DNA of 64,000 nt from Litorilituus sediminis (GTDB lineage Bacteria; Pseudomonadota; Gammaproteobacteria; Enterobacterales; Alteromonadaceae): the NCBI RefSeq assembly GCF_004295665.1, contig NZ_CP034759.1, positions 2,790,001-2,854,000 on the forward strand, in the 5' to 3' direction. How positions within the stretch are numbered: position 1 is the stretch's first letter; every line of letters starts with the position of its first letter. Shown one piece after another: positions 34,352 through 42,710 of the stretch. The notes below the pieces were generated by a model. It saw only the letters and a list, made by a program, of their open reading frames with translations, did not search any database and was not told where the DNA came from. Position numbers and translations under genes: made by a program.

Positions 34352-36337
34352 TTAATCACCAAACTGCACGCGGATACCGGCATTGACGGTAAAACCATCG
34401 TTTCTTGACCAGATATCGGTTGTCCAGCGACCACTTGCTGCTTGCTCAGGTAAAAGCAAAGACTCTTCTTTGGTTTGTCTGACATTAAGTAAGTTTTCAG
34501 CATTTAAGAAGTAACTGATTCGGCCAAAGGTTATCTGCCCCAATAAGCCTAAATGCCAATAGGCCTTACTTTTATCTCGATACGGATTATCTTCAAGACG
34601 TTGTGTACCAGTATAATAAGCTTCAAAGCCTAATAAGTGACTGCCGTGCTCTTCCCACATCACAACAAGACCTGCTGAATGCTCAGGTGTTAGCGCAATG
34701 GGTACACGATTTAAGCCATTATCACTTTCCTTAGTGGCATCGGTATAAAGGTAACTGCCGGTAAATTTAATATCGTGCCAGCGATAACGCATTAATAATT
34801 CAGCGCCGCGAATTTCACTCATGCCACTGGCATTGACGATGCGCACTTGTTTATCTGTTGAGTTATCCAAAGGGTTAATCTCTTCTAGCTCAGTAACATT
34901 ATCTATATCTGAGGCAAATAAGGTCATGCTGGTTTCAACACTACCTTGAATATAACTGATATCTAGTGAAGCGGTTGATGCTTGCTCCTCTTTCAGATCT
35001 TCTAATGGTGCCAGTCGCGATAGGCCTGTTTCATCTAAATCCTCAATAAAAGGGGTTGGCGCAAAATAGCCTTGACCGTATGCGCCTCGAATAATCCAGT
35101 TTTCTGGGCTGTAGAGTAATGAAATTCTAGGGCTTACTTGTGTGCCATATTCACTGTGCCAGTCGGAGCGAGCACTAAACGACATAGACACTTGCTCACT
35201 GGCGTCATAGTCAACTTGAGTAAATAAGCCGGGCACTTGGTAATGGTAATTAAACTCGGCGTAACTATCTGAAGTATATTGATCTTTTTGAAATGCTGCC
35301 CCTACCAGCCAAGCAATGTCATCAGTATAACCAGATAGGCTTGACTCAATCAGGTAGCTTTCGTGGTTATCATCTTCAAGTATTGCGCCATAGACATGCT
35401 GGTGATCTTGATTCATGGCCGAGCCGCGAATATTGATATTCATTTCTTCGCCTAGTGGCTGATCATAAATAAAGCCGACATCGGTGCGCAATGTTTCCTG
35501 ATTAAGCGGGTATTGGCTACCATCAGGTAAAGTAGCATCAGCTAAAGTGCCACTTTCTCGCTGCTCTGTCATCACACCTAAGGTCATATAAAGGTTAGCA
35601 CCACTATCGCCTTGCCAATAAAAACGTGGACGTACACTGGCACGCTCATAACCTGCCATATCAAGCCAACCATCGTCATCCAAATCTTGCTGTTCTTGAT
35701 GATGTAGCCCAGCAGTGATTGAGGCACTTAATGAGTCAGCTACTGGCGCAGCAAAGTATGAAGTAACATCTTGACCATTTTTTGACGTTGCGTTGACTAA
35801 CACTTCGCCTTCATATTCATCTGAGGGTGTCCGAGAAATTAGATTGATAACCCCGCCTAGCGCTGAGCCACCATAAAGTGATGATGCCGAGCCTTTAATA
35901 ATTTCAACATTAGCCAAATCAGTTGGTGGAATTTGCAATAAACCAATAGATGCAGTTTGACCGCCATATAAAGGCAAGCCGTCACTGAGAAGCTGGGTGT
36001 AACGACCATATAAACCTTGTAAGCGAATATTAGCGTTACCTAACGCTGGTGATGTGTTTTGTACGCGCACGCCGCCTGTTTCTGCAACCAGCATGGAAAT
36101 ATTACCCGGTCGCATTAAGGCTTTTTCTTGGATTTCTTCGCCGTTAATGATTTCGGTGCGTGTCGCTGATTCAGTGACAATTCGCCCTAAACGAGAAGCT
36201 CTCACTTGAATCTTTTCAATGTTTTCTTTGTCTTGATGACCGTGCTCGTCATGGTGATCATGGTCATTTTCACTTGCCTGTGCAAGTGCTGGCATTAGCA
36301 AAATTGCTAACGCAGAATTTATCGCGTGTTTACGCAT
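34352..36337 (-). CDS. TonB-dependent receptor with His-rich N-terminus, metal-type
   Basis: The 661-residue precursor starts at 36337, where GAGG precedes the ATG; an upstream ATG at 36373 lacks this. After the signal peptide comes DHDHHDEHGH, then the TonB box region (IEKIQVRAS), the plug (IRLQGLYGRYTQLLSDGLPLYGG, GSASSLYGGSALGGVINLISRTP) and the barrel. The His/Asp cluster suggests a divalent metal or metal complex as ligand. It lies downstream of a small Cys-rich periplasmic protein in the same direction. Confidence 0.85.
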   Translation of the reverse strand: MRKHAINSALAILLMPALAQASENDHDHHDEHGHQDKENIEKIQVRASRLGRIVTESATRTEIINGEEIQEKALMRPGNISMLVAETGGVRVQNTSPALGNANIRLQGLYGRYTQLLSDGLPLYGGQTASIGLLQIPPTDLANVEIIKGSASSLYGGSALGGVINLISRTPSDEYEGEVLVNATSKNGQDVTSYFAAPVADSLSASITAGLHHQEQQDLDDDGWLDMAGYERASVRPRFYWQGDSGANLYMTLGVMTEQRESGTLADATLPDGSQYPLNQETLRTDVGFIYDQPLGEEMNINIRGSAMNQDHQHVYGAILEDDNHESYLIESSLSGYTDDIAWLVGAAFQKDQYTSDSYAEFNYHYQVPGLFTQVDYDASEQVSMSFSARSDWHSEYGTQVSPRISLLYSPENWIIRGAYGQGYFAPTPFIEDLDETGLSRLAPLEDLKEEQASTASLDISYIQGSVETSMTLFASDIDNVTELEEINPLDNSTDKQVRIVNASGMSEIRGAELLMRYRWHDIKFTGSYLYTDATKESDNGLNRVPIALTPEHSAGLVVMWEEHGSHLLGFEAYYTGTQRLEDNPYRDKSKAYWHLGLLGQITFGRISYFLNAENLLNVRQTKEESLLLPEQAASGRWTTDIWSRNDGFTVNAGIRVQFGD

Positions 36338-36430
36338 TGTTAACCTCAAAAATGTTTGAGAAAAGTACAGCACCTTAGTACTGAGTTTTTGTTAATGGGA
36401 TCATTGTGCGCTTTTGGGCGCACTTAGCTT

Positions 36431-36823
36431 TTATGAGTTAACAATGGGAGGGCGAAATAAGGAGCTGACAATGAATTTAGCTTGCTCAACATCTTGCAGA
36501 TAGGAGTTTTCTTGCCAAGCCATTACCGCAGCGCCGCCAATGGTATTACTTAAATAAGCAAAAGAAATACAGCCATTGGCAAGACATAAACAATCGAGTG
36601 TGCAGCAGTCAATATCACAGCAATCATCTTCGCTTTCAGCTGATAAGGTGTTTTGCGCAGCTAGCGTATCGATACTTGCAGAAGGTATCTCACTGATCAG
36701 ACTAAACGGCTGCTCAGTTAATAAAGACTGACAAGGTAAAGCACTACTACTCGCCCATGCTTGAGCAAAAAACGCTGCGAGCATAGTGATAATAACGAGA
36801 ATATTGGTAAGCGCTTTAAACAT
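36431..36823 (-). CDS. Small Cys-rich periplasmic protein
   Basis: The 130-residue product has a signal peptide and a Cys/Asp cluster DDCCDIDCCTLDCLCLANGC near residues 66-85, and ends LFRPPIVNS. The terminal RPPI motif recurs in the His-rich protein at 22618. It precedes the TonB receptor by about 95 bases in the same direction. A metal-binding role with the receptor is the best inference; no function is established. Confidence 0.65.
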   Translation of the reverse strand: MFKALTNILVIITMLAAFFAQAWASSSALPCQSLLTEQPFSLISEIPSASIDTLAAQNTLSAESEDDCCDIDCCTLDCLCLANGCISFAYLSNTIGGAAVMAWQENSYLQDVEQAKFIVSSLFRPPIVNS

Positions 36824-36900
36824 AATGGTCTCTAAAGGGAATACGCCGCTATTTTAAAAGGCTTTTAAGCGAAAGTGCAATATATTGTTTTTACCTTTAG

Positions 36901-37512
36901 TTATGCTCTTGCGGCAACTGTTAAGCCAGTACCTGCCATGACTAGGCCTGCGCATTTTTGCATAATACCTGACTTACTCGACGAACAAACGTACTGGCTG
37001 GCCTTTGCTGTGGTGTAGGCTAAAGTGATATTAACACTACCAAATGCTAAGGTTGCGCATATCATAATTCCCAGAGTATCGATTAACGTTATGCTGTTGA
37101 TATCAACAAAGGCAGGGAATAATGCGACATAAAATATAATGGCTTTTGGGTTACTTAAAGTAAGTAAAAAACCTGCCAAAATAGCAGTGTGTTTACTTTT
37201 CTCTGGTGCTTGTTCCGTTGTATTTGTTGCTTTAGCCAGTATTAGCGATAGTCCTATCCATAGTAGGTAAGCGGCACACAAATACTTAATTAATACAAAA
37301 GCTTCACCTAACAGCTCTGCCACATAAGATAAGCCAGATAGTGCCAGTATAATAAAAACATAGTCAGCTAGAAGTAAGCCAGATGTCATGTATATGCCAC
37401 GTTTAAAGCCTTCAGTAGCTGAGGCAGAAGCAATAGCCAAAAACGCAGGGCCAGGCACAATAGCAACAACAAACATGGTGATAAATAGCGCGATATAATG
37501 TTCAAATGTCAT
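36901..37512 (-). CDS. LysE/RhtB-family amino acid exporter
   Basis: The 203-residue membrane protein has about six hydrophobic segments and the family signatures VPGPAFLAIAS near residue 20 and GFLLTLSNPKAIIFYVALFPAFV near 115. RhtB/LysE proteins export amino acids or their analogues using the proton gradient. The specific substrate cannot be told from sequence. It stands alone with about 110 bases on either side. Confidence 0.85.
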   Translation of the reverse strand: MTFEHYIALFITMFVVAIVPGPAFLAIASASATEGFKRGIYMTSGLLLADYVFIILALSGLSYVAELLGEAFVLIKYLCAAYLLWIGLSLILAKATNTTEQAPEKSKHTAILAGFLLTLSNPKAIIFYVALFPAFVDINSITLIDTLGIMICATLAFGSVNITLAYTTAKASQYVCSSSKSGIMQKCAGLVMAGTGLTVAARA

Positions 37513-37627
37513 TAACTTCTCCGATATAGCTAGGTTTGTCGTATATGAGGCTGATATGTTTAATTATATTTGCATTGAGCAAACAATAATTGCCGCGATA
37601 TTTTAGCTTAATAGCTCAATGAGGGGG

Positions 37628-37882
37628 TTAATTTTTATCTTTAAACTCTGACATAGCAATTAATCTGCCTAAAAAGGTAGATAAACCCGTTGTTTTTCTT
37701 ATTCTTTCCGCCCAAAGGCCACCAATAATAAAACCAATGGCAGCGCACATAGGTACCCTTAAGCTGTAGAGCTCACCTGCTTGTAAACCAAGTAAAAAAC
37801 CAATGATAACGCCGATTAATGTTGGTGATGCGGCCACGGTTAGCCAAAGTAATGCTTGGACAAAAAGTGCCGTGAAATTCAT
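37628..37882 (-). CDS. Small membrane protein, unknown
   Basis: An 84-residue product with two hydrophobic segments separated by a short loop (near 10-32 and 42-58) and a charged C-terminal tail. I do not recognise the family. AAGGAAATT precedes the ATG on the minus strand. No attC-like site flanks it, so it is probably ordinary chromosomal DNA outside the cassette array. Confidence 0.5.
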   Translation of the reverse strand: MNFTALFVQALLWLTVAASPTLIGVIIGFLLGLQAGELYSLRVPMCAAIGFIIGGLWAERIRKTTGLSTFLGRLIAMSEFKDKN

Positions 37883-37950
37883 TAAATTTCCTTTTGGATT
37901 TTATTGTTGTGAATATTATTCAATAGGAGAGTTAACTATTGTGATAATTA

Positions 37951-38334
37951 CTATGCTTTTTGTGCGCCACTGCTGAATATTAAAGCGACTAGCAAGGTCG
38001 GAATTGCCGCATACATTAGCGGTGCTATAGCAAAGTTTAAAAAGACAAATATAGAGACTAAGAATAAAACTATTGGTAGAGCAAAATAAAATATGTTTTG
38101 CTTAGAGATGAAAGTAAAAGCTTTACGTACAATTAAGACAATAATGATAGATAATATTGAAGCAAATAACACGATTAAGGTATTGGAATAGTAGGGAACT
38201 ACGAATTCGTTATATGGTTGAAGAAACTCTGGAACAGGCATAGCTGCAACTACACCAGATAACCAAATAAAGATGTAAGCAAAAGAACTACCTAATAGAA
38301 ATGAAATAGTATTTTTGTGCACGTTAGTCATCAT
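37951..38334 (-). CDS. Four-helix membrane protein, unknown
   Basis: The 127-residue product has four predicted membrane segments and no recognised motif. AAGGAAGG lies upstream of its start on the minus strand. It is the first gene beyond the left end of the cassette array. Function unknown. Confidence 0.55.
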   Translation of the reverse strand: MMTNVHKNTISFLLGSSFAYIFIWLSGVVAAMPVPEFLQPYNEFVVPYYSNTLIVLFASILSIIIVLIVRKAFTFISKQNIFYFALPIVLFLVSIFVFLNFAIAPLMYAAIPTLLVALIFSSGAQKA

Positions 38335-38439
38335 AGACTCCTTCCTTGTGAAAATATATTATGAACCCCTTATTGACATAATATGTCCAAGCTTAATTAA
38401 AATGTCAATGGCAAATCGATACTCTAAAATTTATGAACA

Positions 38440-38537
38440 TATAACGCTCACAATAATGGGCAAATATCAGTGGCTTAAAATAAGCAAGGCAGCAGCAAAA
38501 ATCAACAATTATTGCTTTGTTAAACAGTTTGTTATAT
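38440..38537 (-). repeat. attC-like site 1 (left end of array)
   Basis: Reads ATAACGCTCACAATAATGGGC at the left and GTTATAT at the right, with partial internal complementarity (CAATAAT/ATTATTG). It shares the core ACAATAATGGGCAAA and the segment AAAATAA with the sites at 42601 and 49040. The right box supplies the stop codon of the VOC gene, a common feature of cassettes. Confidence 0.7.
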
Positions 38538-38936
38538 TACACAGTTAAATTTCCAAGGTACGCCAAAGCGATCAGTCACTATGGCATAACAAGGTGACCA
38601 AAAAGTTTTTTGAGGTGGCAAAATAACCTCGCCACCCTCTTTAAATATCTCGAATAGTGATTTTACCCTCTCCTCAGATGCTAGTCTGAGCAGCAGACAA
38701 AATCCTGCTGGTTTCTCATACTCGTTTATGACGGTATCAGTGCCTGCTATGTCAATATTACCAATTGAGATACTTCCATGGAGAATTTTATTCTGCCATT
38801 CGTTTGCTACATTTTCTGAAGCAGGAGAGTCCTTATAAGTAAGTAATGGGCCAATGACAGCATCCAAGTTCTTTTGATAAAATTGAAAAGCTTCTTCACA
38901 ACGACCATCGAAATTTATGTGAAAAGATAAATTCAT
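38532..38936 (-). CDS. VOC-superfamily protein, PhnB-like
   Basis: The 134-residue protein matches the PhnB/YjdN-type glyoxalase fold (LSFHINFDGRCEEAFQFYQKNL at the start; GGEVILPPQKTFWSPCYAIVTDRFGVPWKFN at the end). These proteins have no firmly known activity; relatives include demethylmenaquinone-methyltransferase-like and fosfomycin-type enzymes. Its stop lies inside an attC-like site, so it is the last cassette of the array. The start follows CGAATG with weak Shine-Dalgarno. Confidence 0.8.
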   Translation of the reverse strand: MNLSFHINFDGRCEEAFQFYQKNLDAVIGPLLTYKDSPASENVANEWQNKILHGSISIGNIDIAGTDTVINEYEKPAGFCLLLRLASEERVKSLFEIFKEGGEVILPPQKTFWSPCYAIVTDRFGVPWKFNCVI

Positions 38937-38952
38937 TCGCTATCTCCATGTG

Positions 38953-38990
38953 TACAACGCCGAAGGCGTAAATTGACTGATTTGTTATGT
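38953..38990 (-). repeat. attC-like site 2 (short, degenerate)
   Basis: ACAACGCC-GAA-GGCG near the left and GTTATGT at the right flank a short AT-rich centre, directly before the TetR stop codon. It is shorter than typical sites and may be a remnant. Confidence 0.4.
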
Positions 38991-39563
38991 TCATTTTTCT
39001 TTGAAAACAAGAGAGTTTGCCAAAGTGCGTGCAGACTCTAGTATTTCTTTAGATTGTTTTCGAGATGAGCTGCATCGTGCGATCATCACACTGCCTGCTA
39101 GAAGCGATACCAAAGCCAATGCACTGGTTCTATCTCTGCTAACTAACCCCGTACTCATTTGAGCCACAATTTGCTCAAGCTGCTCTGAAAATAACTTCTT
39201 TGTCTTTTCATCTGAGCGCATTACATCTGTTGAAAGTGCTGGAACTACACAACTGTGCTCAAGATCATCCATATGCTCTAAACTTAAATAGAAATCCAAA
39301 AACTGTTGAGGCCAATCGTCTTGATACTGTTGCTCAAGCTGAGTGAGGGTATCAATATAGTCATTCATTCCTTTTTTTACAACCTCATGAAATGCTTGGT
39401 TTTTTGATTGGAAGTGACCATAAAAGGCACCAGATGTCATTCCCGCTCGTTTTGCCAGACCATTAATTCCCAAGCCACTGTAACCCTCTTCACGAAAGCC
39501 TTGTTCAGACGACTCCAGTATATGGCCTCGTACCTTTTTCATGTGTTCTTTAGAAGCTCTCAT
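38991..39563 (-). CDS. TetR-family repressor
   Basis: The 190-residue protein has an N-terminal helix-turn-helix (INGLAKRAGMTSGAFYGHFQSKNQAF, residues 33-58) and a ligand domain with a cysteine at HSCVVPALS near 103. It is divergent from a tautomerase and a glyoxalase I gene, and three GATCA palindromes lie between them. The arrangement recalls E. coli nemR-nemA-gloA, where the TetR protein NemR senses electrophiles through cysteines. Electrophile sensing here is inferred from context. Confidence 0.8.
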   Translation of the reverse strand: MRASKEHMKKVRGHILESSEQGFREEGYSGLGINGLAKRAGMTSGAFYGHFQSKNQAFHEVVKKGMNDYIDTLTQLEQQYQDDWPQQFLDFYLSLEHMDDLEHSCVVPALSTDVMRSDEKTKKLFSEQLEQIVAQMSTGLVSRDRTSALALVSLLAGSVMIARCSSSRKQSKEILESARTLANSLVFKEK

Positions 39564-39585
39564 TAGCCAACCTTAAAAATTATAG

Positions 39586-39653
39586 ATAATGATCATTATA
39601 TTTTACTTGAAATAAATAGCGATCACTATTTATACTAAATATAGTGATCACTA
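39586..39653. promoter_or_regulatory. Three palindromic operators between tetR and the tautomerase
   Basis: Palindromes ATAATGATCATTAT (39586-39599, perfect), TAGCGATCACTA (39617-39628) and TAGTGATCACTA (39642-39653, perfect) share a GATCA core with centres 30 and 25 bases apart. They fill the divergent intergenic region and are the likely TetR binding sites. Confidence 0.7.
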
Positions 39654-39691
39654 CACATTAAAATCAACTCATTAATTTATGGAGAAATAAC

Positions 39692-40111
39692 ATGCCAATT
39701 CAAATCATCATTACTGAAGGACTTATTACTAAGGAAAACGCTCAAAAGATGCATCAAGCCGTTGGGCAGGCTTTTCTAGATAATCACCAAATCAGTGATA
39801 ATCGATTCATGCTGCCAAATATTGTTGGCGAGGTGGTATTTATGGATAGCGAACTAACATTTTCGGGGTTAAAACCGTCCCCTCTAGCTATTGTTGAACT
39901 ACGAGTGCCCTCATTTACGTTTGGCAGTCAAGCACAAAAAGATAGCTTTGTACGAGAAGTCACCGACATTGTGCTTACTCATACCGGGGGAACAATTGAC
40001 AAGGAATCAATATGGGTTAATGCCGTTTATGCCGTAGAAGGACTTTGGGGCATTGCAGGTAAAGCCTATACAAATGAGGAACTTGGTGAAGCAATACAAC
40101 AGGCCAGCTAG
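39692..40111 (+). CDS. Tautomerase-superfamily protein
   Basis: The 139-residue product begins MPIQIIITEG, giving the N-terminal proline after methionine removal that is the catalytic base of 4-oxalocrotonate tautomerase relatives. The second half (SFTFGSQAQKDSFVREVTDIVLTHTG) repeats the beta-alpha-beta tautomerase unit, and ESIWVNAVYAVEGLWGIAGK closes the fold. It is the first gene of a divergent unit with gloA under the TetR operators. Substrate unknown; a role in detoxifying reactive carbonyls is inferred. Confidence 0.75.
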   Translation: MPIQIIITEGLITKENAQKMHQAVGQAFLDNHQISDNRFMLPNIVGEVVFMDSELTFSGLKPSPLAIVELRVPSFTFGSQAQKDSFVREVTDIVLTHTGGTIDKESIWVNAVYAVEGLWGIAGKAYTNEELGEAIQQAS

Positions 40112-40123
40112 TTTGCAGCCTAA

Positions 40124-40151
40124 GCCCTTTAGCCTGCTCAGGCTAAAGGGC
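40124..40151 (+). terminator. Hairpin between the tautomerase and gloA
   Basis: GCCCTTTAGCC and GGCTAAAGGGC form a perfect 11-bp stem with a 6-base loop followed by GTTTTC. It could attenuate transcription into gloA or stabilise the upstream message. Confidence 0.6.
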
Positions 40152-40169
40152 GTTTTCAGGAGGAATAAT

Positions 40170-40576
40170 ATGAAAAATACTAATCAAGTGCTGCAATTTT
40201 TACACGTGATGCTTCGAGTGAGTGACCTTCAGCGTTCACTTGCTTTTTATACCGAATTATTTGCTCTAAAAACCTTAAGACAGGTTGATTATCCAGAGGG
40301 AGAATTCACACTTACCTTCTTAGGCTTTGAAGCAGAATCAAGCTCAACTGTAATTGAATTGACGCATAACTGGTATGAGAAAAAGTATGACAAGGGTGAT
40401 GCTTTTGGACATCTAGCTTTCGCGGTAACCGATATTCATCAATTTTGTCATTCACTAAAAGAAATGGGCGTAAAATAACAAGAGAGCCTGGTCCGGTGCA
40501 ATTTGATAACAGAGAAATAATTGCATTTATTGAAGACCCAGATGGTTACAGTATCGAGCTGATTGAGGCTAGGTAA
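40170..40576 (+). pseudogene. gloA: Glyoxalase I (gloA), frameshifted
   Basis: The start follows AGGAGGAAT. The frame holds the metal ligands HVMLRV, IELTHNW and FGHLAFAV but stops at 40476 after EMGVK. One additional A in GTAAAATAAC would continue into ITREPGPVQFDNREIIAFIEDPDGYSIELIE, the classic GloA C-terminus with the fourth metal ligand glutamate, ending at 40574-40576. Without it the enzyme lacks that ligand and is probably inactive. It may be a real mutation or a base-calling error. The intact enzyme isomerises the methylglyoxal-glutathione hemithioacetal. Confidence 0.8.
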
Positions 40577-40578
40577 AA

Positions 40579-40712
40579 GCATAACGAATGATATGGACTC
40601 CCCACTTGGCATTTATCGCTAGCGAATGTGCCATAGTGGAGTTGTGTTATTAAGCTTCGCTTGAGGAAAGGCAACTACTTTTTGTTTAGAACACTTAGTT
40701 TGCGTTTATAGC
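40579..40712 (-). repeat. attC-like site 3 with strong internal palindrome
   Basis: Begins GCATAACG and ends GTTTATAGC just before the NIPSNAP stop. It contains imperfect inverted arms GGACTCCCCACTTGGCA and TGTGCCATAGTGGAGT around CGCTAGCG. The inner 75 bases could alone be a short attC. Confidence 0.45.
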
Positions 40713-40713
40713 T

Positions 40714-41019
40714 TTAATTAAAAACGGGTCTAAAAAAGCTACGTTCATAGCTAACAATACAATCAACTTTATCGGCATACTCAAATGCTTTAATGCACTC
40801 TGCATCACTGAGAGATTTAATTCGATAGTCCTCATAATCAGACAAACTATTAAATGAAAATAGTGCTAATGCGATATTGTTGGCGCCCTCAGAAGGTAAA
40901 AAGTAGCCGTTATGTATCCCGCCAAACTTTTTAACCAGAGGTATCCACATCTTCGCATACTTTTCAAATTCGTTTACTTTCTTGGGATCAATTACATACC
41001 TGACATAACATGTGATCAT
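40714..41019 (-). CDS. NIPSNAP-family protein
   Basis: The 101-residue product matches the NIPSNAP ferredoxin-like fold (MITCYVRYVIDPKKVNEFEKYAKMW, GYFLPSEGANNIALALFSF, YERSFFRPV). Bacterial NIPSNAP proteins are widespread in cassette arrays but have no assigned function. It lies between two attC-like sites, so it is a one-gene cassette. Gene start is preceded by AGAGGTG on the minus strand. Confidence 0.8.
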   Translation of the reverse strand: MITCYVRYVIDPKKVNEFEKYAKMWIPLVKKFGGIHNGYFLPSEGANNIALALFSFNSLSDYEDYRIKSLSDAECIKAFEYADKVDCIVSYERSFFRPVFN

Positions 41020-41049
41020 AGTGGCAACACCTCTTGTATTAACAGTAAC

Positions 41050-41167
41050 GTATAATGCCCAATATTGGGCTGATAATAACCGATGAAAATAAAAGACAAA
41101 GGAGCAAAAGCTAGCAGAAAATTATCTTAGTGATTTAACAAGCGAATTTGAGCAATTTTTTAGCTGC
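41050..41167 (-). repeat. attC-like site 4
   Basis: Starts GTATAATGCCCAATATTGGGCTGATAAT and ends TTGAGCAATTTTTTAGCTGC, which matches the end of site 10 (TTGAGCAATTTGTTAGCTGC) except at the G of the core box. The altered core may make it inactive. Confidence 0.65.
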
Positions 41168-41249
41168 GATTTTCGTCTAGCTTTGTAACTATTGCTTTTA
41201 AATCAGTAAGTTCCATATCTTTATAGATTAAATATGCCGCAATAGACAT
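41160..41249 (-). pseudogene. 29-codon remnant of a cassette gene
   Basis: A short frame MSIAAYLIYKDMELTDLKAI... ends with its stop inside attC-like site 4, exactly where a cassette gene should end. It looks like the 3' end of a deleted gene left between the site and the SnoaL gene. Could be chance, given its length. Confidence 0.3.
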
Positions 41250-41256
41250 AGTAAAG

Positions 41257-41622
41257 CTAATTTTGCTCTCCAGTGCCGACAAATCCCACCATTCGGGATA
41301 CTAGGTCTTTGTCTTTTTCGACAAAGTATTGACCGAGTTGAACTTGATGTGAACCATCTGGACCTAAACCCTCGAAAGCAACAGTGACACGTGTAACCTT
41401 GGATATGGTATCGCTTTTAACCACTTTGGCTGACCAGCCGGGAGCATTTGCACTAAACATAGCTACATAGTTATTTAATGCTTCAATACCATTTAGCGTT
41501 TCAGGTGTTCGAGGGTCAGCGTACTGTATGTTTTCTGTTACTGCGCTATTTATCTTAGCAAGCCTTGGCTCGCTTTCCTGTATTTGCCAAGCTTCAAAAA
41601 AAGTTGCAATGCTATCTGACAT
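41257..41622 (-). CDS. SnoaL/NTF2-like protein
   Basis: The 121-residue product has the NTF2-like pattern (FFEAWQIQESEPRLAKINSAVTENIQYADPRTPETLNGIEALNNYV) common to SnoaL-type cyclases, isomerases and ligand-binding proteins. Function cannot be assigned. The short remnant frame between it and site 4 suggests that it was joined to another cassette by deletion. Located inside the array. Confidence 0.75.
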   Translation of the reverse strand: MSDSIATFFEAWQIQESEPRLAKINSAVTENIQYADPRTPETLNGIEALNNYVAMFSANAPGWSAKVVKSDTISKVTRVTVAFEGLGPDGSHQVQLGQYFVEKDKDLVSRMVGFVGTGEQN

Positions 41623-41645
41623 ATTTCTATCCTATTTTTTAGTTG

Positions 41646-41720
41646 GAGTAACAACGTCCGCAATGCAATGCCTTATATGCGCACTACATATTGCTGTATT
41701 TATATTTCTACTACTTATGA
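41646..41720 (-). repeat. attC-like site 5 (degenerate)
   Basis: AGTAACAACG at the left and CTTATGA at the right, the latter supplying the stop codon of the methyltransferase. The centre has GCAATGC/GCACTACATATTGC partial symmetry. Weak match. Confidence 0.4.
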
Positions 41721-42548
41721 TGAAACTTTAACAAATTTAAGAGTCATACGATCAGATTCACCAATTTTTGTGTAAACCTCTTTGTCTTTTTCTTTCAGCG
41801 CAAGGCTTGGAGGTAATGTCCAAACGCCTTTCTCATAGTTTTTGGTGTCTTTAGGATTAGCGTTTATTTCTGAGCTCGCGACTAATTTAAAGCCAAATGA
41901 TTCAATTACACTGATAAGATCTGATTGTTTCCAACGGCCACGTTTCGAAGCAGCTTCACGATCGCTTTTAGAACTTTCATCTTCTCTGTGTTGCACTATG
42001 GCCAAAACACCATTGTTTTTTAATATTTGCCAAGATTGCTTGAGCCCATTTTCTAGCCTTCCTTGATTTTGCCAGTTATGCATTGTCCGCACGATAAAAA
42101 CAACATCTAACGACGCCGCCTCTACAGGTAAGCCTTCAACGGCTGGTAACCAAGTACCAATCGCATTATTCCCATATAAGTTTTGTTCATTTTTTATTTT
42201 CTCCGGATAGGCAGAAAGCTTTTTTGCCCAGTCAGGCCACTTTCCATAGTAAGCAGGATTGTGTTGCAACCCCACATACCTTCCTTTATCTTTTAATAAA
42301 GGTGCAAGTATATGGGTATACCAACCGCCCCCAGGTGCGACTTCACCTACAGAAGATGTTTCATTAATTCCAAAAAAACGTAACACCTGTTCTGGGTTAC
42401 GAAATTCATCTCGCTTGATTTCTTCCGTTGTGCGGTAAGAATTATTGTGAACTGAATGCCAAATCGCATCTTTATCATTTGTGCCACCGACGGCATCATT
42501 TACAAATAATAGAAGTGCAATGCTTACAATAAAATTATATTTAGCCAT
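41715..42548 (-). CDS. Exported class I methyltransferase-like protein
   Basis: The 277-residue product has a signal peptide (residues 1-21) and a SAM-methyltransferase-like fold: VGEVAPGGGWYTHILAPLL replaces the glycine-rich motif I, ASLDVVFIVRTMHNW matches motif IV, and ILKNNGVLAIVQHRE motif VI. A family of such proteins with signal peptides is known (predicted methyltransferase, COG4798). Why a SAM enzyme would be exported is unclear. It is a single-gene cassette. Confidence 0.75.
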   Translation of the reverse strand: MAKYNFIVSIALLLFVNDAVGGTNDKDAIWHSVHNNSYRTTEEIKRDEFRNPEQVLRFFGINETSSVGEVAPGGGWYTHILAPLLKDKGRYVGLQHNPAYYGKWPDWAKKLSAYPEKIKNEQNLYGNNAIGTWLPAVEGLPVEAASLDVVFIVRTMHNWQNQGRLENGLKQSWQILKNNGVLAIVQHREDESSKSDREAASKRGRWKQSDLISVIESFGFKLVASSEINANPKDTKNYEKGVWTLPPSLALKEKDKEVYTKIGESDRMTLKFVKVSS

Positions 42549-42600
42549 TTTCTATTTCCTTATATTTAAGCTTGAAATGTTAGATAAGCTTACCCGTGCA

Positions 42601-42682
42601 TGTAACGCCCACAATAATGGGCAAATATCAGTTCCTTAAAATAAGCGATGCAGGAGCAAAAACCAACTGATATTTGTTATGC
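42601..42682 (-). repeat. attC-like site 6 (best preserved)
   Basis: Runs from TGTAACGCCC to GTTATGC with clear inverted arms CAAATATCAGTT and AACTGATATTTG (12 of 12). Both core boxes look intact. It shares ACAATAATGGGCAAA and GCAGGAGCAAAA with site 15. Confidence 0.8.
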
Positions 42683-42710
42683 TTACTTGACCTGAGAAGG
42701 TTCATATGTG

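Noticed and set aside
36824..36900. Zur or Fur box before the Cys-rich protein and metal TonB receptor
   Set aside because: No match close to either consensus could be found in this interval.
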